Positions 63,541 through 64,000 of a stretch of DNA of 64,000 nt are shown here, in pieces. The stretch's first letter is position 1, and each line of letters opens with the position of its first letter. A model generated the notes under the pieces. It was not told the origin of the DNA and did not search any database. It saw nothing but the letters and a program-made list of their open reading frames with translations. Position numbers and translations under genes: made by a program. This stretch comes from Cellulomonas fimi ATCC 484 (GTDB lineage: Bacteria; Actinomycetota; Actinomycetes; Actinomycetales; Cellulomonadaceae), in assembly GCF_000212695.1 (NCBI RefSeq), contig NC_015514.1:3348001-3412000 (forward strand). Reading direction: 5' to 3'.

Positions 63541-64000
63541 ATGTCTTCCGCACGCCCCCACGCCGCCCGCACGGGCCGCCGCACGGCGCTCGCCGCCGTC
63601 GTCGGCGCGCTCAGCGCGGGTCTCGTCGGACTCGCCGCCCCCGCCCAGGCGTCGACCGCAGCCGACTACACCACCAGCGCCGAGTCCCTCGCCGCGACCG
63701 CCGTCGCGCCGACCGAGGTCGCCACCGACGCGTTCGCGCGGCAGGTCACCGGCGGCTGGGGCTCCGCGACCAAGGGCGGCGCCTGGACCGCGACCGGTGG
63801 AGAGGCGGCCGACTTCGCCGTCGCCAGCGGCGTCGCGAGCATGAAGGTCCGCCAGCCGGGCTGGCAGCTGTTCTCCTCGCTCCCCGCCGTGCGCTCGACC
63901 GACACCGACCTGCGCGCGGCCGTCAGCCTCGACAAGGCCCCGACCGGCGGCAGCGTCGACGCCGACGTCGTCGGGCGTGCCGTCGACACCACGGCCGGCT
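63541..64000 (+). CDS. Secreted protein opening with the shared surface module, 3' end outside window
   Basis: 153 codons are visible to the window edge. GAGGAG lies seven bases before the ATG. A signal peptide (residues 1-37, ALAAVVGALSAGLVGLAAPA, cleavage after AQA) is followed by a short spacer and ATDAFARQVTGGWGSATKGG, then FAVASGVASMKVRQPGWQLF and SLPAVRSTDTDLRAAVSLDK, the same order as the C-terminal module of surface proteins A and B, here at the N-terminus. The rest is unseen, so the full product could be another adhesin or an enzyme such as a glycoside hydrolase or lyase. Confidence 0.85.
   Translation, partial: MSSARPHAARTGRRTALAAVVGALSAGLVGLAAPAQASTAADYTTSAESLAATAVAPTEVATDAFARQVTGGWGSATKGGAWTATGGEAADFAVASGVASMKVRQPGWQLFSSLPAVRSTDTDLRAAVSLDKAPTGGSVDADVVGRAVDTTAG

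Noticed and set aside
39026..64000. dTDP-rhamnose synthesis genes expected with rhamnosyltransferase-like enzymes
   Set aside because: No rmlABCD-type gene is present in the window, so the sugar supply cannot be read from this locus.

Overview
The window is high-GC DNA from an actinobacterium. The best fit is the Cellulomonadaceae or close relatives: the actinobacterial gene order mfd, SurA-like lipoprotein, mazG, then eno, ftsB-like, DUF501 and ppx/gppA on one strand; many GTG starts; and large secreted proteins built from propeller, LamG and PKD domains. The genus is an inference, since no rRNA gene is present.

Region 1 (1 to about 17.2 kb) is catabolic. It holds the end of a cyclase-family gene, a flavin monooxygenase and an amidohydrolase, then a LysR regulator. 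A reverse-strand operon follows, in transcription order: second flavin monooxygenase, FAH-family hydrolase, CoA-transferase A and B, VOC extradiol dioxygenase, second FAH hydrolase, thiolase. This is the logic of a ring-hydroxylation, meta-cleavage and beta-ketothiolysis pathway. An IclR regulator and two SDR genes come next (the second broken by a one-base frameshift), then the L-rhamnose operon rhaI-rhaB-rhaD behind a LacI-type operator.

Region 2 (17.3 to 20.6 kb) looks like an insertion hot spot. It has a 1,251-bp IS3-family element whose transposase is destroyed by a frameshift and by an in-place 28-bp micro-inversion, a small putative immunity gene, a probably 5'-truncated polymorphic-toxin gene, and a class-I tRNA gene with a UAA anticodon. 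The tRNA 3' end faces regions 1 and 2, so everything to its left may be an integrated island; the far boundary is outside the window.

Region 3 (20.9 to 38.6 kb) is core genome: type II NADH dehydrogenase, a PadR-type regulator with a membrane protein, ppx/gppA, DUF501, ftsB-like, an alpha/beta hydrolase, eno, pntB and pntA, mazG, a SurA-like lipoprotein, mfd, and a TagD-like cytidylyltransferase.

Region 4 (39 to 64 kb) is an exopolysaccharide and cell-surface locus: Wzz/BY-kinase-like protein, Wzy-like polymerase, six glycosyltransferase genes plus a further GT2 enzyme, Wzx-like flippase, polyprenyl-phosphate glycosyl-1-phosphate transferase, a CDP-alcohol phosphatidyltransferase, and two very large secreted paralogues (1,569 and 1,176 residues). 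These carry a propeller, FnIII, LamG, PKD repeats and a shared C-terminal module. The same module opens a third secreted protein that runs off the right edge. TCACCC elements, paired at 20 to 22 bp in three cases, lie in every intergenic control region of this locus and suggest co-regulation. Start sites were chosen by reading frame, neighbour overlap and Shine-Dalgarno context; no database search was possible.
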